From: Tubulanus polymorphus | Taxonomy: Eukaryota; Nemertea; Palaeonemertea; Tubulaniformes; Tubulanidae | Assembly: GCF_964204645.1 (NCBI RefSeq) | Contig: NC_134035.1 | Span: 2,432,001-2,496,000, forward strand | Length of the DNA: 64,000 nt | Direction of reading: 5' to 3' | In this document: positions 23,160 to 34,195 of the stretch, in pieces | Layout: each line of letters opens with the position of its first letter | Numbering within the stretch: the first letter of the stretch is position 1 | The notes under the pieces: model-generated | The model's database searches: none | Seen by the model: the letters and a program-made list of their open reading frames with translations, nothing else | What the model was told of the DNA's origin: nothing | Program-made: the position numbers and the translations under genes

Positions 23160-25240
23160 ATTCTTTTGATTTTCGTTTTAAAAGGAAAACAAAATTTGAA
23201 TATTCTTCCTGATAATCCCTCTTCTTTTTTTCTTTCAATATTTTTCTATCATAAATTTCTTTATTGTTTAGCGTTTTAGGTAATGAATTCTATAAGCCTA
23301 CAGTTTTCTTAGCTATTTTCTTAGATTGAAAATGTTCAAATTCTTCAATTAAAACGTCAATGCGATTTTAGAAAATTATTTCCATGTTGTATATAAGTTA
23401 AGGTGTGAAGTTAAAGATATCAAAGCTTAAGTGAAGCAGCTATTACTGTGGTAAGCGAGGATTAGGAGGAGCCATTGCATTCGTTCTTGCACTTACCGCT
23501 GTTTATAAGTTTTTCCAAATATTCGATGAAATGAAACTATAACGAAATATAAGAATAAAAACCTGAAACATGCGTTTGCGTGTACAATCGTTTTTTGCTT
23601 TCTAGATTGATCTCGATAAAGCTCGAGTTAACGCCATACGGCGAAAAACGTATAACCTGATATACCACCCCACTCGGTGATTCAGGGTTTTATGATAGAC
23701 CTGGGTTTCGACCGTTGAGTTTCGAACGAACTATCTACCTCCCCTTTAAAGAATTAGTTCCGCTCATTTTCAATATTCATTAGAAGATATCAAGCAGAAA
23801 CGTTACACGCTATTATATCATATAAATGCATCTAAATTCTGAAACTTTGAACCTTGAAATATGAAAATATGATGCTCTATGAATGAGTTCCGACGTTACA
23901 ATCATGCGGCGCGTTCTTAAAGAAAAATCTGCTGACGACTTCGAAATTGAAAATCCATTCGTTCATCTATCCTTGAACTGTTCAACTTCTACGCAATGAC
24001 TGTTAGAAAAATTTTAAAACTTTTTTGCTTCGATTAAATTTTTTCGGTTTGTTTTTAGGTTTGATTTGTTTGAGTTATTCTGCTACATTTCCATATTCCC
24101 GTTAGATTCCGTACAAACCTGCATAATGTACTGTATCCGCAAAACTTGATCTTAATGATAATATTAATAATTATTATTCATTCATAGCGTAGAGCTATAA
24201 AATAATCTCCGCGCTTAAGATCCCATTGACAAGATAAAAGATATTTTTTTCAAACAACGAACTACGCAATCAGTGAAAATAGTTTCAAAACAGCGCATCT
24301 AAAAAGATAAGTTTTAACTTCCTGCAGAGCGGCGCCGATGGTGTTGCTGATGGTCGTCAAGCGATACCCGTGACGGGAACATCGTCCTGTAAATAACACC
24401 GCGTACGTCCTACATTCAATCCGATCCCTCCGACACTGCGCAAATAAAATCCAACAAAGCAAAATCGACGATAGGTTCTTTTTTTACGGAAATAACTTTT
24501 ATCGACAAATATCATGAGAAAACTCTTCAGACGGTGTATTACAAAATAGAAACTAAAATATCGTATGGAAGTAAAAAGGAATATGTACGAATATCCAATA
24601 GATCAGTAACGCATATGCCAATCGAAATACAAAATACAATTGAAATTTTTCATTATCGTCCGATAAACTTATCGACTGCATAGAGTACGGATAGGTCGGA
24701 TGGCCACGCAACTATAGTATTCACCTAGATCCTTCACGACGCTGATGGCAACCTCGGAAAATTCGAGATTGCTCGATGGCAATGTTTGCGTCGTGATTCT
24801 TACGATAAATACCGACTGTTTCCTGCTGATCTAGCCTATAGAGTATAGAGAAAACCACGAACATTTCATCTATTCACTAGTAATAAAATGAGAAAGGTTA
24901 ACACCCCGATCCAAAAACCTGTTACGCAAATACGACAATCTGCATAACCGACCAACAGCCAAGTGATCTAGTTCTTTTGTAACAGCCTGTACAAGGTTGA
25001 ACCCCTAAAAATTGTAACAAAACGTTATATTGTTTTAAGGTTAGGCCTACGTCGGATGCCAAAGAAAAGTCTCGGGTAAAGGGGTTAATTTGCATATTTT
25101 CCAGATCGTCATTGAAAATGTCAGTTATATACTACTAGCAAATAAATGGTTGATTTCAGATCCAATAACTATATCGGCTAGAAACATAGAGGTTCTGTAT
25201 AAAACAGATATAATCTGATCCTTGTGTTACTAAATGCGTA
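23160..25240. other. Noncoding stretch
   Basis: Nothing coding or repetitive was recognised with confidence. A 66-residue - strand ORF at 24262-24462 is unsupported. Confidence 0.5.
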
Positions 25241-25244
25241 ATAA

Positions 25245-25460
25245 TGATTTGGTCTGGTGGCTAACACGCTTGCTTTGTAAGTTCAAAGCCCGGGTTCGTT
25301 CCCCAGTGAGTGCGCTCAATATTTTTTCCAAATCTCAAATAAGGGATTGACCCTTTGATTTAATGTTCATTAACAAACCCACCACACCTGCCGGACACGA
25401 AACAGTTGCGTGATCGACGTTCGAAATAACAGAAATGTTTGTTTAAATCGAAGTATACAT
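25245..25460 (+). mobile_element. tRNA-derived SINE, near full length
   Basis: Head: GGTGGCTAACACGC (A-box-like) and GGGTTCGTTCCCC (B box, 25293-25305). Body: AAGGGATTGACCC, AACCCACCACACCTGCCGG, AAATCGAAGTATACA. This copy links the headless fragments elsewhere to a tRNA origin. Confidence 0.75.
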
Positions 25461-25902
25461 AATTGAAAAATGGAGTGCGCTTCAATGGTACACTCACCCT
25501 TTTTCGTTCAGAGCGCCACGAGCGAGACTGTCAACTTACGGTTTATGTGTTAGATTTCTATGGAAACACGCGGCCATACTTTTGTACATTTCAATTAAAT
25601 AATTATTACATTCCTAATCTACCCAATTGTACCGCAGGCACTGTGAGCGACCTATAATATCGAATTTTCATTCGAATTCACATTTAACGCCACTGCCATT
25701 TGCGCTATTACAAAACGAGATCTTCCACTGGTACCGCATCTAATTAGTGTTAGTCCTAAATAAGTAAAAGTGGTCGTACATATATAATCATGCGCTATTG
25801 ATTTATCTATCGTATACGTGCAATTTCACAGAAATTCAAACAGTAGTATCAAAAGTTAAACAATTCAGACCGGCGAATGAACGATTTATATATGCAATAT
25901 TA

Positions 25903-26385
25903 TTACAAGGCATTTGGAGCAGTCCAAATCGCCTCCAAAATACCGACAATCGTCGCCCCGATCAAGCAAAGCATATCTATGAACCAAAGCCCGATAACTT
26001 TCGATTCGTACGATTCACAAAATGTCTTCAAGGCTATGCTTGATGACAATAATGGATTGCTGCTATAGCCTTGAGAATAAGGGCACAATTTGGTCGCGTA
26101 TGATACGATGACCAGTATGAAGCCGATGAACCCAAAAACGGCCGTAATGATAGAAAAGGCGAACGCCGATATCCACAGTTCTTTCATGCCTTTCATAACG
26201 GCTACGATCGTGATAATACCGCACGCGATAATGAATATCGCCGGCCACCAGTGATGCGCGCCGGCCAAATGAAAACGCACTTTCGAGTAGCCAACAGACG
26301 AGCCTTCTTCCGCGCAGCCGAACAGAAATAACAGGCCGCCGAAAACGCAGTCGCAAATACCCAGTATCATTATCCTGTCCATCAT
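25903..26385 (-). CDS. Small four-pass membrane protein, paralogue 3 (160 aa)
   Basis: Intronless ORF starting MMDRIMILGICDCVFGGLL. Four hydrophobic segments, with a longer TM1-TM2 loop (His/Trp-rich, about 29-47) and a longer Cys-containing TM3-TM4 loop than paralogue 2; it ends in AIWTAPNAL. The ATG at 26385 is preceded by a second in-frame ATG codon immediately downstream (26382), so the start could be either. A 3' splice site (TTCATTTCAG) ends at exon edge 26414, and a donor (GTAAGT) at 26979-26984 bounds a 570-bp 5'UTR intron; a TATAAA on the - strand at 27114-27119 suggests transcription starts near 27085. This is the best-defined promoter and first exon of the three-gene family. Function unknown; membrane location is inferred from the hydrophobic profile. 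Confidence 0.83.
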   Translation of the reverse strand: MMDRIMILGICDCVFGGLLFLFGCAEEGSSVGYSKVRFHLAGAHHWWPAIFIIACGIITIVAVMKGMKELWISAFAFSIITAVFGFIGFILVIVSYATKLCPYSQGYSSNPLLSSSIALKTFCESYESKVIGLWFIDMLCLIGATIVGILEAIWTAPNAL

Positions 26386-26787
26386 CTCGATTCGATTTTT
26401 TTTCGGAGATAATTCTGAAATGAACGAGAAATGGTTTGCGAATAGAAATTTTAAAATCTTGACATCCGTATACGTATAGCTATACGTATAGAATTAGAAC
26501 CTACTATATACAAATTGAAAACGTTAATTATTAATTATCGGACGTAAAAATGAAAAATTAAAAAGGGGACGTTTCCGATTGGGGATTATCGCCAGGTTTC
26601 TATTTTCTATTCTCTGGCTATGTTACTTTATGTAAACATTTAAATGAAGATTGACTTATAATTTGCCAATAAACACTAACAGTCTCCAGAATAAATCTAA
26701 ATCCCATCTTTTCGACGAGAGACGGCATAAAGAATGTTATTCTTAAAGATAACATTATCACTGAGGGAAAAATGGAAATACGAACTG

Positions 26788-26951
26788 AAGCCCAACGCAC
26801 ACGACGCGGCGAAACACACAAAAACACGCAGATACACGTTTGTTTCCCGAAACCATGTTTCACGTATAAACGCAAACAACGCTGGCAAAAGCTCGGAAAC
26901 ATGTTTCCGTCTCTCGTTTCAGTGTTTCCACGCGTCGCTTGCGCCGGGCTT
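26788..26951. mobile_element. Element with about 29-bp inverted ends in 5' intron of four-pass gene 3
   Basis: Left AAGCCCAACGCACACGACGC and right GACGCG-TTGCGCCGGGCTT (inverse) pair; the inner ends are GAAACAC/GTGTTTC. A related, longer copy is at 32067-32315. Confidence 0.7.
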
Positions 26952-27113
26952 AAAACACAATTGCTAAGAAAAATGTATACTTACTAATCTATACGAGATA
27001 TTTCGATCGAGTTGAAACCGATAAAACGAAAAAAACCCGCGCTGAATCGTGTGTGCGAGAGACAGTAGTGTGCAGAACGAACAACGAAAAACAAACTCGA
27101 GATTAATAGAATA

Positions 27114-27119
27114 TTTATA
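27114..27119 (-). promoter_or_regulatory. TATA box for four-pass gene paralogue 3
   Basis: On the - strand GTATAAATAT lies about 130 nt upstream of the inferred 5'UTR splice donor (26979-26984). A start about 28-32 nt downstream would give a noncoding first exon of roughly 100 nt. Inference from motif and spacing only. Confidence 0.45.
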
Positions 27120-27148
27120 CGCGTGCGAACATATGCAACAAACAGGGT

Positions 27149-27260
27149 CCGCAGTTGCTCAAAATCTGGTTAAAGATAACCAGCAGATGAATACGAAGTT
27201 TTAATTGTCGCTTCGTCAACTATTCACTGGTTAGCTCTAACTAATTTTTAAGCAATTGAC
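27149..27260. mobile_element. Fold-back MITE family 1 copy
   Basis: CCGCAGTTGCTCAAAATCTGG at the left end (trim one base for the shared core) and TTTTTAAGCAATTGAC at the right; sits about 30 bp upstream of the TATA box of four-pass gene 3. Confidence 0.8.
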
Positions 27261-29475
27261 ACCCCAGATACATAAACGAATTCAAACGTTGGTACAAAAA
27301 ACTAAAAATCGTTCGGATTAATCGTCTGAATATATGCATATATAATATTGATAGATAATATTCCTTTTTAATCTCTTAACTTTTGTTTATAGTGGGGTTT
27401 TAAACGTGTTATTCATCCTCCACGTCAGAGTGGGGCTATTCTACCAGTAGACGTATACCAATTAGGTCGGGTCCGGGGTTATTTGAAAAAAAGCTGTTTT
27501 CATGAGGATTTTCCAAACCTGATGATTATGAAATGACTAAGGCCAGAACTATTTCCAATTTAGTTCCGTATGTCCAGGGTTTTATGTTCCGGTGATGCTC
27601 CCTCCCCGAACGCAAAAACTCGTTAAGAGTTTGCGCAATTGTGTTCCAATAACAATTTTCGGGTGTCAAAGAGTGTCATATCCAAGGTGAGCTTTCCATC
27701 CCGGACTAGATAGTTAACCGACAATATTCAACCATTCCATTTCAGATTTCTCCGAGACGTTTCGTATTGTCGCAAAGATTCACCATCGATATGAGAAGTG
27801 AGTTTGATATTTTGTACTATTTCCGGAGTAAAGAGCGTTAACTTGAATAACGCAATAAATTGCGGATGAACTATTCACGAGGATATTCGCCTAACTCCTC
27901 TCCTTAAAACTCTACTTGCGTTTTAGCGCCGGTCAGGTCGGGCTACCTCGATGTCTTTAGAGAATGCAAACACCTTTTCAATATTATGATAGATGAAAAA
28001 CCATAGAATACGGTACAAACAAGGAGTGAATTGAAATTAAGATAAAACATTAATGAATTGTGAACTTAACAAATATATATATGAATATCGATATTTCTGT
28101 CCATGTGCTTTATGTTTCCTACCTCTTGTATGACCTTATTCCGCCGGTTTTTATATAAAACTTTTTGCAGAAATGCACCGTTTGACTGCAATGAGAAAGA
28201 ATTTCAATAGTAAGAAAGTTATCGATAAGTATTAGTAAGATTCGACAATACTTTTATGAAGAAAAAATAATTCCGTCACTTTCGCTCTGTCATATGTATA
28301 TAAGGGTGTTCGTGACCTGAGGGACCAAAATTTGGGAAAAATAGAGACAAAGGGATGAGTTTTCATATGGCTTAAAAGCTAAAGACCCATATCCTTTGAT
28401 TATTTTGGGGGCTCAAGCGGAAATCCCTACGCCCTGGTTTGCAAATATTTGGAAGGGATTTTCACGAGAATAAACAAGATCACTAGCGACACTTTAAATA
28501 GAATCATTTTAAGGCAGTGGGTTCGTGGTTTTAGTCGCAGGGATTTAAACATTATAATACGTAAATGAAAAAGTCCGACACTGATAGAATTTTATGCGAT
28601 AGATTTAAAGATGAAACCGCAAAGTTTCGGTGCTGTTGACCATCAGCAGGTGGAATGACCAAAAACGCGATAATGGATTGATGGATCGTGTAGCTTCGAG
28701 GAACTGATTCTAGTTAAACAGATTGTTTTTTACTCTCTGTTTTTTACACTATTCGTTCAAGGATTTTTAATTTGAATTCAAGAATTTGTGAATAGATGTA
28801 TTTATAAACCAATGAGAAATAAGTGTTAATTTGCAAATATCTCTTCTTGTTAACCCGATTTAGATATTCTATATTTTTTTCTCGTTTGTTCTGTTTTTAT
28901 AATTGACTCTCTTTATTGTGGATATTCCAATAACGGTATCAATATGTGAACGAGTATATTATATCGAATTGAATTAAGCAGCAACCTGGTACGTCAGAAC
29001 GCGGTCGCTGAATATACCTGTCAAACGGTGACTGACGATACCATGGTGATTAATCAACATCGCACCAAGGTCGATGGCCCCGCACGCGCTTTTTTTCTAG
29101 TGACTTAGATTTTGTAGTTAGGGAAACCCTTGGCAACGAGAAAGATTGACTGACACTGTACGATGAAGCGGTGTTTCTGTACATTCTGTACAATGTTTAC
29201 CGTTGAGAAAAAAAACCGAACTCTAAAACGAATATTTTTAACTATATTTCACTGCGCTATATCGAACATAGTAAATACGTGGATATAAATAGAATTCTTA
29301 TTTCCTGACTGAATGTTTTATTATTCACCGTGAACAATAACGCGTTAATCCTCTATTCAGAAATATAATAGAGGCTGGTTTATATGAATTCGCGAGAAAA
29401 AATGCAATATTCATTCGTCAAAATTGCTTTTTTCAACGTGACCTACATATGATATAACCTTATAAGTCATTTACA
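27261..29475. other. Noncoding stretch
   Basis: AT-rich, frequent stops in all frames; no gene, RNA or named repeat recognised. Confidence 0.5.
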
Positions 29476-29477
29476 GT

Positions 29478-29640
29478 CCTGTACTCGATTTCCGATTTCC
29501 AAATCAAACCCCCTGTTTCGCTCCCGGCAGGTGTCGTGGGTTTGTAAGAGACACCAAAACAGAAAATCAAACGAAATCTACCAATCAAATAAATAACAGG
29601 GTCAATCCCTATTTCAAGATTAAAACAAAGAAGATCATCC
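29478..29640 (-). mobile_element. SINE body, headless copy
   Basis: Reverse orientation: CGATTTCCGATTTCCAAATC, CCCGGCAGGTGTCGTGGGTT, GGGTCAATCCCTATTTCAAG. Confidence 0.75.
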
Positions 29641-30423
29641 GGCTATGATGAACTGACATGACTGCATTGAGTCTTACTAACATTAAAAACCAGTTTATAA
29701 TTCTTTCTTTTTAAATCTGTGGACAGTGGTCTATCGCTTGGTCACGCTGGAAACGCTTGAACCATTTTGCTCTTATGGTATCAGACCAGATACACGGGTC
29801 GTTGGCCGTTCGATTTCGAATAAAAATACACAATTTTCACGGAACTTTCGGCGGCGCGAACGTTATTTTCGGAGGGATATCAAAAACAGGAATGAGACGC
29901 ATGAAAACATACTTTAACCTCTTAACCTAGACCTTCTACGCGATTATAAAGCGAAGAAGAAATATGTAAATATTTGAGCGACAAATTGAATTGAAACTTG
30001 TTTACAGGTAGTAAGTATTATGAAGTAGCACATAGCAACTACATTTTGGGAAACCTGTTTGCTCGCGCTGCTGTAAATACCATATTCAGGGCGCAGAAAA
30101 TATCATCGTCGAGCTACGAACGGCATTTCGGCGCACGTATCGAGAAGCGGAATTCGACGACGATAAGATTAATAGATTGACCATGAGACCGCGAAGCCGG
30201 AAGACCGGCGTTCAATATCACTACGCAACCTCCCGTAAAACATCCGATAATACCGAAAAGCATCGCGGTTACCAGGGACGCACTTCGATTGGCGTCCTTG
30301 GTAACATTCAATTGAATGCTACTCAACCATGAATAATTAAGCTGCAATTATCTACGGTATTTCTAGTCTTTGGGCTTTGTTCTCCTCATGACTTTATCTC
30401 TTTTAACAGGCATGTTCCGTCGT

Positions 30424-30550
30424 GGCTGAGACTTGAAACCGGTCTAAGACCATCTTATGGTTCTAGAATAGCCAATCTAGAAACTTCAGGTCGGTCTTGA
30501 TATCTCAGTCTTGGGATGTAAGACCACTTCGGGACTTAAGTTTCGACTAT
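30424..30550. repeat. Single copy of the element that forms the satellite at 6.3-6.9 kb
   Basis: GAAACCGGTCTAAGACCATC, ATAGCCAATCTAGAAAC and GTAAGACCACTTCGGGACTT; a second copy is at 61735-61870. Confidence 0.7.
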
Positions 30551-31379
30551 GGAAAATACGCCGTAGCGCGAGTAACATACGCGTTGGGCGGCGTGTTTTT
30601 AATTTGACTGGAGCTGCACGGGCCTGAGGGTTTCGAAATTCGATGCGCAAATATGGCCTCAGAGCGATTTCCATTCATATAACGAAAAACAAACTCCCCA
30701 AACTCCCCCTTTTAATTCTAACTCATGACTGCGCAACTAACTCCTGTGGCCTGATCAAAAAAAAATATGTTGAACGCATCCTTTTTTATAAATTATCTAC
30801 ACCAATTTTACGGTCGTTGTGCGGCGTATATTGAGCTATTTAAAACATACTACAGTTGATCAATAATTCATGGATAGGAATTGATTCAGTACAAAAAAAC
30901 GTATCTTTATATCTTACTCCCTGCGATATTTTGTATATTGTGAACTAGGTAAGCCTATGTTATGAATAATTTATATTTGGCGTAAAATATCGTACGTTTT
31001 CCCTCGTAACAGGCGAGGGCTGTTGACTCTTAAAAAGGTTCCACGTTACACCCCATCGATATTTCTAATATTTCGTTCGAGAGTGAGTATTGTCGTCGAA
31101 CTCGACCCAGATTTACACGCCCTTAAGAAATGATCGACCTACATCCCGTTTAACGCGATTCTATACTGAAAGGGCTATATTCTGAATGTCGATGATCTGA
31201 AGGAGGAGAATATTGTATTAAGTATAGGTAACGACAACACGATTGGGGCTGATATTTCGGTCCAAATGAAAATGTTTCGGAATAGCTGTGCCAACTTTGT
31301 GTCAAACAATTTACGTGGAGAAAAATAGTACGTCGAGGACTAAAATTATTCGAAATAATGAGCTTTTTCGCTATTTGAT

Positions 31380-31575
31380 CTTAAAATATGGATTGACTCT
31401 GTTATTTATCAGATCGGTTGATTTCGTTTGGTTTGGTGTCCCTTACAAACCCACCACACCTGCCGGGAGCGAAACAGGAGGTTCGATTCGGAAATCTGAA
31501 ATCGATGTACGGATATAGTTGTGTGACTGGGCAATTACAGAATGTTTTGTTTAAATCGAAGTACATAATTGGGAA
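31380..31575 (+). mobile_element. SINE body, headless copy
   Basis: GATTGACTCTGTTATTTATC, AACCCACCACACCTGCCGGG, then AAATCGATGTACGGATATAG. Confidence 0.75.
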
Positions 31576-31629
31576 ATTCGGTTCCGATTCATTCGAAACA
31601 ATCTTCCAACCAGTCTGAACCGGCAAGCG

Positions 31630-34195
31630 ACCGCTATTAGTACATAGTAGCTTCATCGAGTAAATGAGTGACTCATACAGCCGATGAAGCTTGTACTTCA
31701 GTTAAGTACTATTCGTCTTGAGATAAGTCGTTTTATACAGAAGTTCAACCGATGTTTTATTAGCTGGAACTTTGAAGGTATATTCAACGGTTTGTGTAGT
31801 TTCATTACCCGATCATAACCCTCGATTCTATTGTAGAAAAACGTGCGCAAACCACTCGTTAAAGTATTCATTATAATCCGTCAGTTCGGATCATCAAACA
31901 ACGGAAACGACCGAAACTTGCCCTGTCTATATTAATCAACTTATAGAGTTCTGACAGCAAAGTCTACACAGTCACCTAGGATACGAAGCAAATAGTCAGA
32001 CAGGTGTAAATACGAAAATGAGAATGAATCGAGTAGACGCGGTAAGCGTGCTCGTTTGAAATCCTTAAGCCCAAAGCTCACGGCGCAAATAAATACCCAG
32101 AAACAGCAGACAGAAACATGCGGTTTCGGCGAACAAAGTTTTAGAGTTTCCGATGTCAAATATATATGGCGTGTTTGATCTCGAAAACATTGTCGCTTCC
32201 AAAACCGCGTTTCTCGTAAACGCATACGGCACATGCAGGGGAACGCTCAGAAATACGTTTCTGTATCTCTTGTTTACCTGTTTCCGTGTTTCGTGGCATC
32301 GTTCGCGTTTGGCTTTATAACCGTTATCTGAATATTGACGCCGTTAAATCAATTCGTCTTCGGCTATTGAATTAATAGCCGTATAATTGGATAACAACGA
32401 GGCACACGAGACTAGTCGATTCATTCAATTATGAACCGGTAATAGATCGACTGATTTAATGGCCGCCATAAATCACCGCCATTCAACGACGATTTCACGG
32501 TACGTTCATCGAGAATTATGATTCGCAAAAATGGATGTTCTATCACTCTTACAGAAAGTAACTTCGTCGACTTTTTATCAAAATGTTTGAGGCAAATAGA
32601 ACAATATCGAAAATGTCTGAAACGTATAGTGAACTATAAAAAGCTATGAAATATGATTTGCAAAATTGGATGTTCTGATTGTCACTCTTTGCAGAAACTT
32701 CGTCGACTTTTTATGAAAACATTTGAGGCAAGTTTTGAAGTACCTGAAATTCTGCCTAATGAACAAGAATTCTATGAAACAGATTCTGAAGTTTATGACC
32801 CGTTAAAATACGAAAATCCATCGATCGGTACGGGTTAGATTTGATACAATTGTATCTTATAGATACTGATCTTTTTCATGGAGATACACGTAAAAAAGAT
32901 CATTTTCAAAATAGGAAAATATGATTCCTGCATTTTAACTTTTAGAATAAAAATATGAATATTATCGCATATGAAATAATGATTTATTAATATCATTTAT
33001 CGTCGAAAATATACAATGCTAAAACTAACAAGATTTATAGAATCATTACCTTTGGATTAATTGTTTTGTTTATTACCCTGTTCTCCCGATTCGTCGTTAA
33101 CCACTGACCGCGTTTTTCTCAGCGACGAGAGTCGTTCACCTAGCGTGACACGCGAAAAAATGCGTGCCAACCAATCGACTCAAAATAGACTAGGGTCTGA
33201 AAAAGAACCTGTTTCGTCGCTCTAGAACAATAGCTGTCGAGACGACGTCGCTGTGTGTAAGTTACGATTCAATCGTAATAAATAACGTTGCAGCTAAACA
33301 GCTCTTTATTTGAATATCGAGCGCGAAATCGTGACGACCGCATTGACGGCGACACGCGTAGCAACCGCGAGGTGGATTCGGTTTTCAATTTTTGTTTTGG
33401 TTACCGCTAAGAAAAAGCGTTCTACGTGCGTCGCTTTTCTTTTTCTTATTCGAGTTTGTTTAAGTAACGGCGTGTTTTGGAGTTGGCAAGAATGAACAAC
33501 AACATTTTTTCTGTGTGTCTTTTTAGTGTTTTCCACGAAATTTAGCTTTTGTTTTGAACAATCTGTCATAAATCTAAACATTCAATATCGGACTCAGACT
33601 GGTTAGGATTTGGCTCTACTGTTATAACGTTGGAAATAATTTCAAATCTTAAATGATTAAACCAAGAGCTAGTGAACTGAGCCATGATCCATATTAGTCC
33701 CGGCACGAGCTTTAGGCCTTTTCCACTTATGATATCTGAGATGAAATTTTACTCTAGGTCAAATATAATCATATCTAGTTCTGATATAACAAATATTTTT
33801 GGAATGATTCTTCTCTCTTAGTGAGAAATTGGGTTTATGGAATAAAGCGATCAGGGGCGGATCTAGGCATTTAGAATAGGGACTTCGATAGGTTCATTAT
33901 GGGGTTGGACGCGAAACGTGAAATTTTGAACGGTTTGATTATTTTCTAAGCCGTGATTCTTAAACCAAAATCACCATGCAATGATATTGACTTAAAACAA
34001 AAATAGGGCGCCCTAACTCAACCCCTGGTGCTATTAGCGTAGAGTTTGACCGGTTATAAATGCCAAAAATTATCTATGGCCGTTCCTTCCCTAGGAAAAA
34101 GATCGTAGATTGGTTTCGTCCTAGGAAAAGAATGCGCAAGTTCAATTCAATTCAACTGTGTTTCAGCTCGTGCTGCCACCTTCCTCCTAAACAAC
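31630..34195. other. Noncoding stretch upstream of GCAT, with element copies
   Basis: A decayed relative of the 8.6-9.0 kb fold-back is at 31635-31712; 32067-32315 is a longer relative of 26788-26951; an imperfect direct repeat is at 32521-32600 and 32655-32735. GTAGATTGG (inverted CCAAT) near 34107 could belong to the GCAT promoter. CAGGGGCGGATCTAGG (33853) is another copy of the element-end motif. Confidence 0.5.

Noticed and set aside
24262-24462. Possible exon on - strand
   Set aside because: No recognisable domain, weak splice context, only 66 residues.
25245-25316. tRNA gene
   Set aside because: No complete cloverleaf; A and B boxes are followed by a dispersed body shared with other loci, so SINE.
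19373-26385. Claudin family identity for the four-pass genes
   Set aside because: The W-GLW-C-C signature in the first loop is missing.
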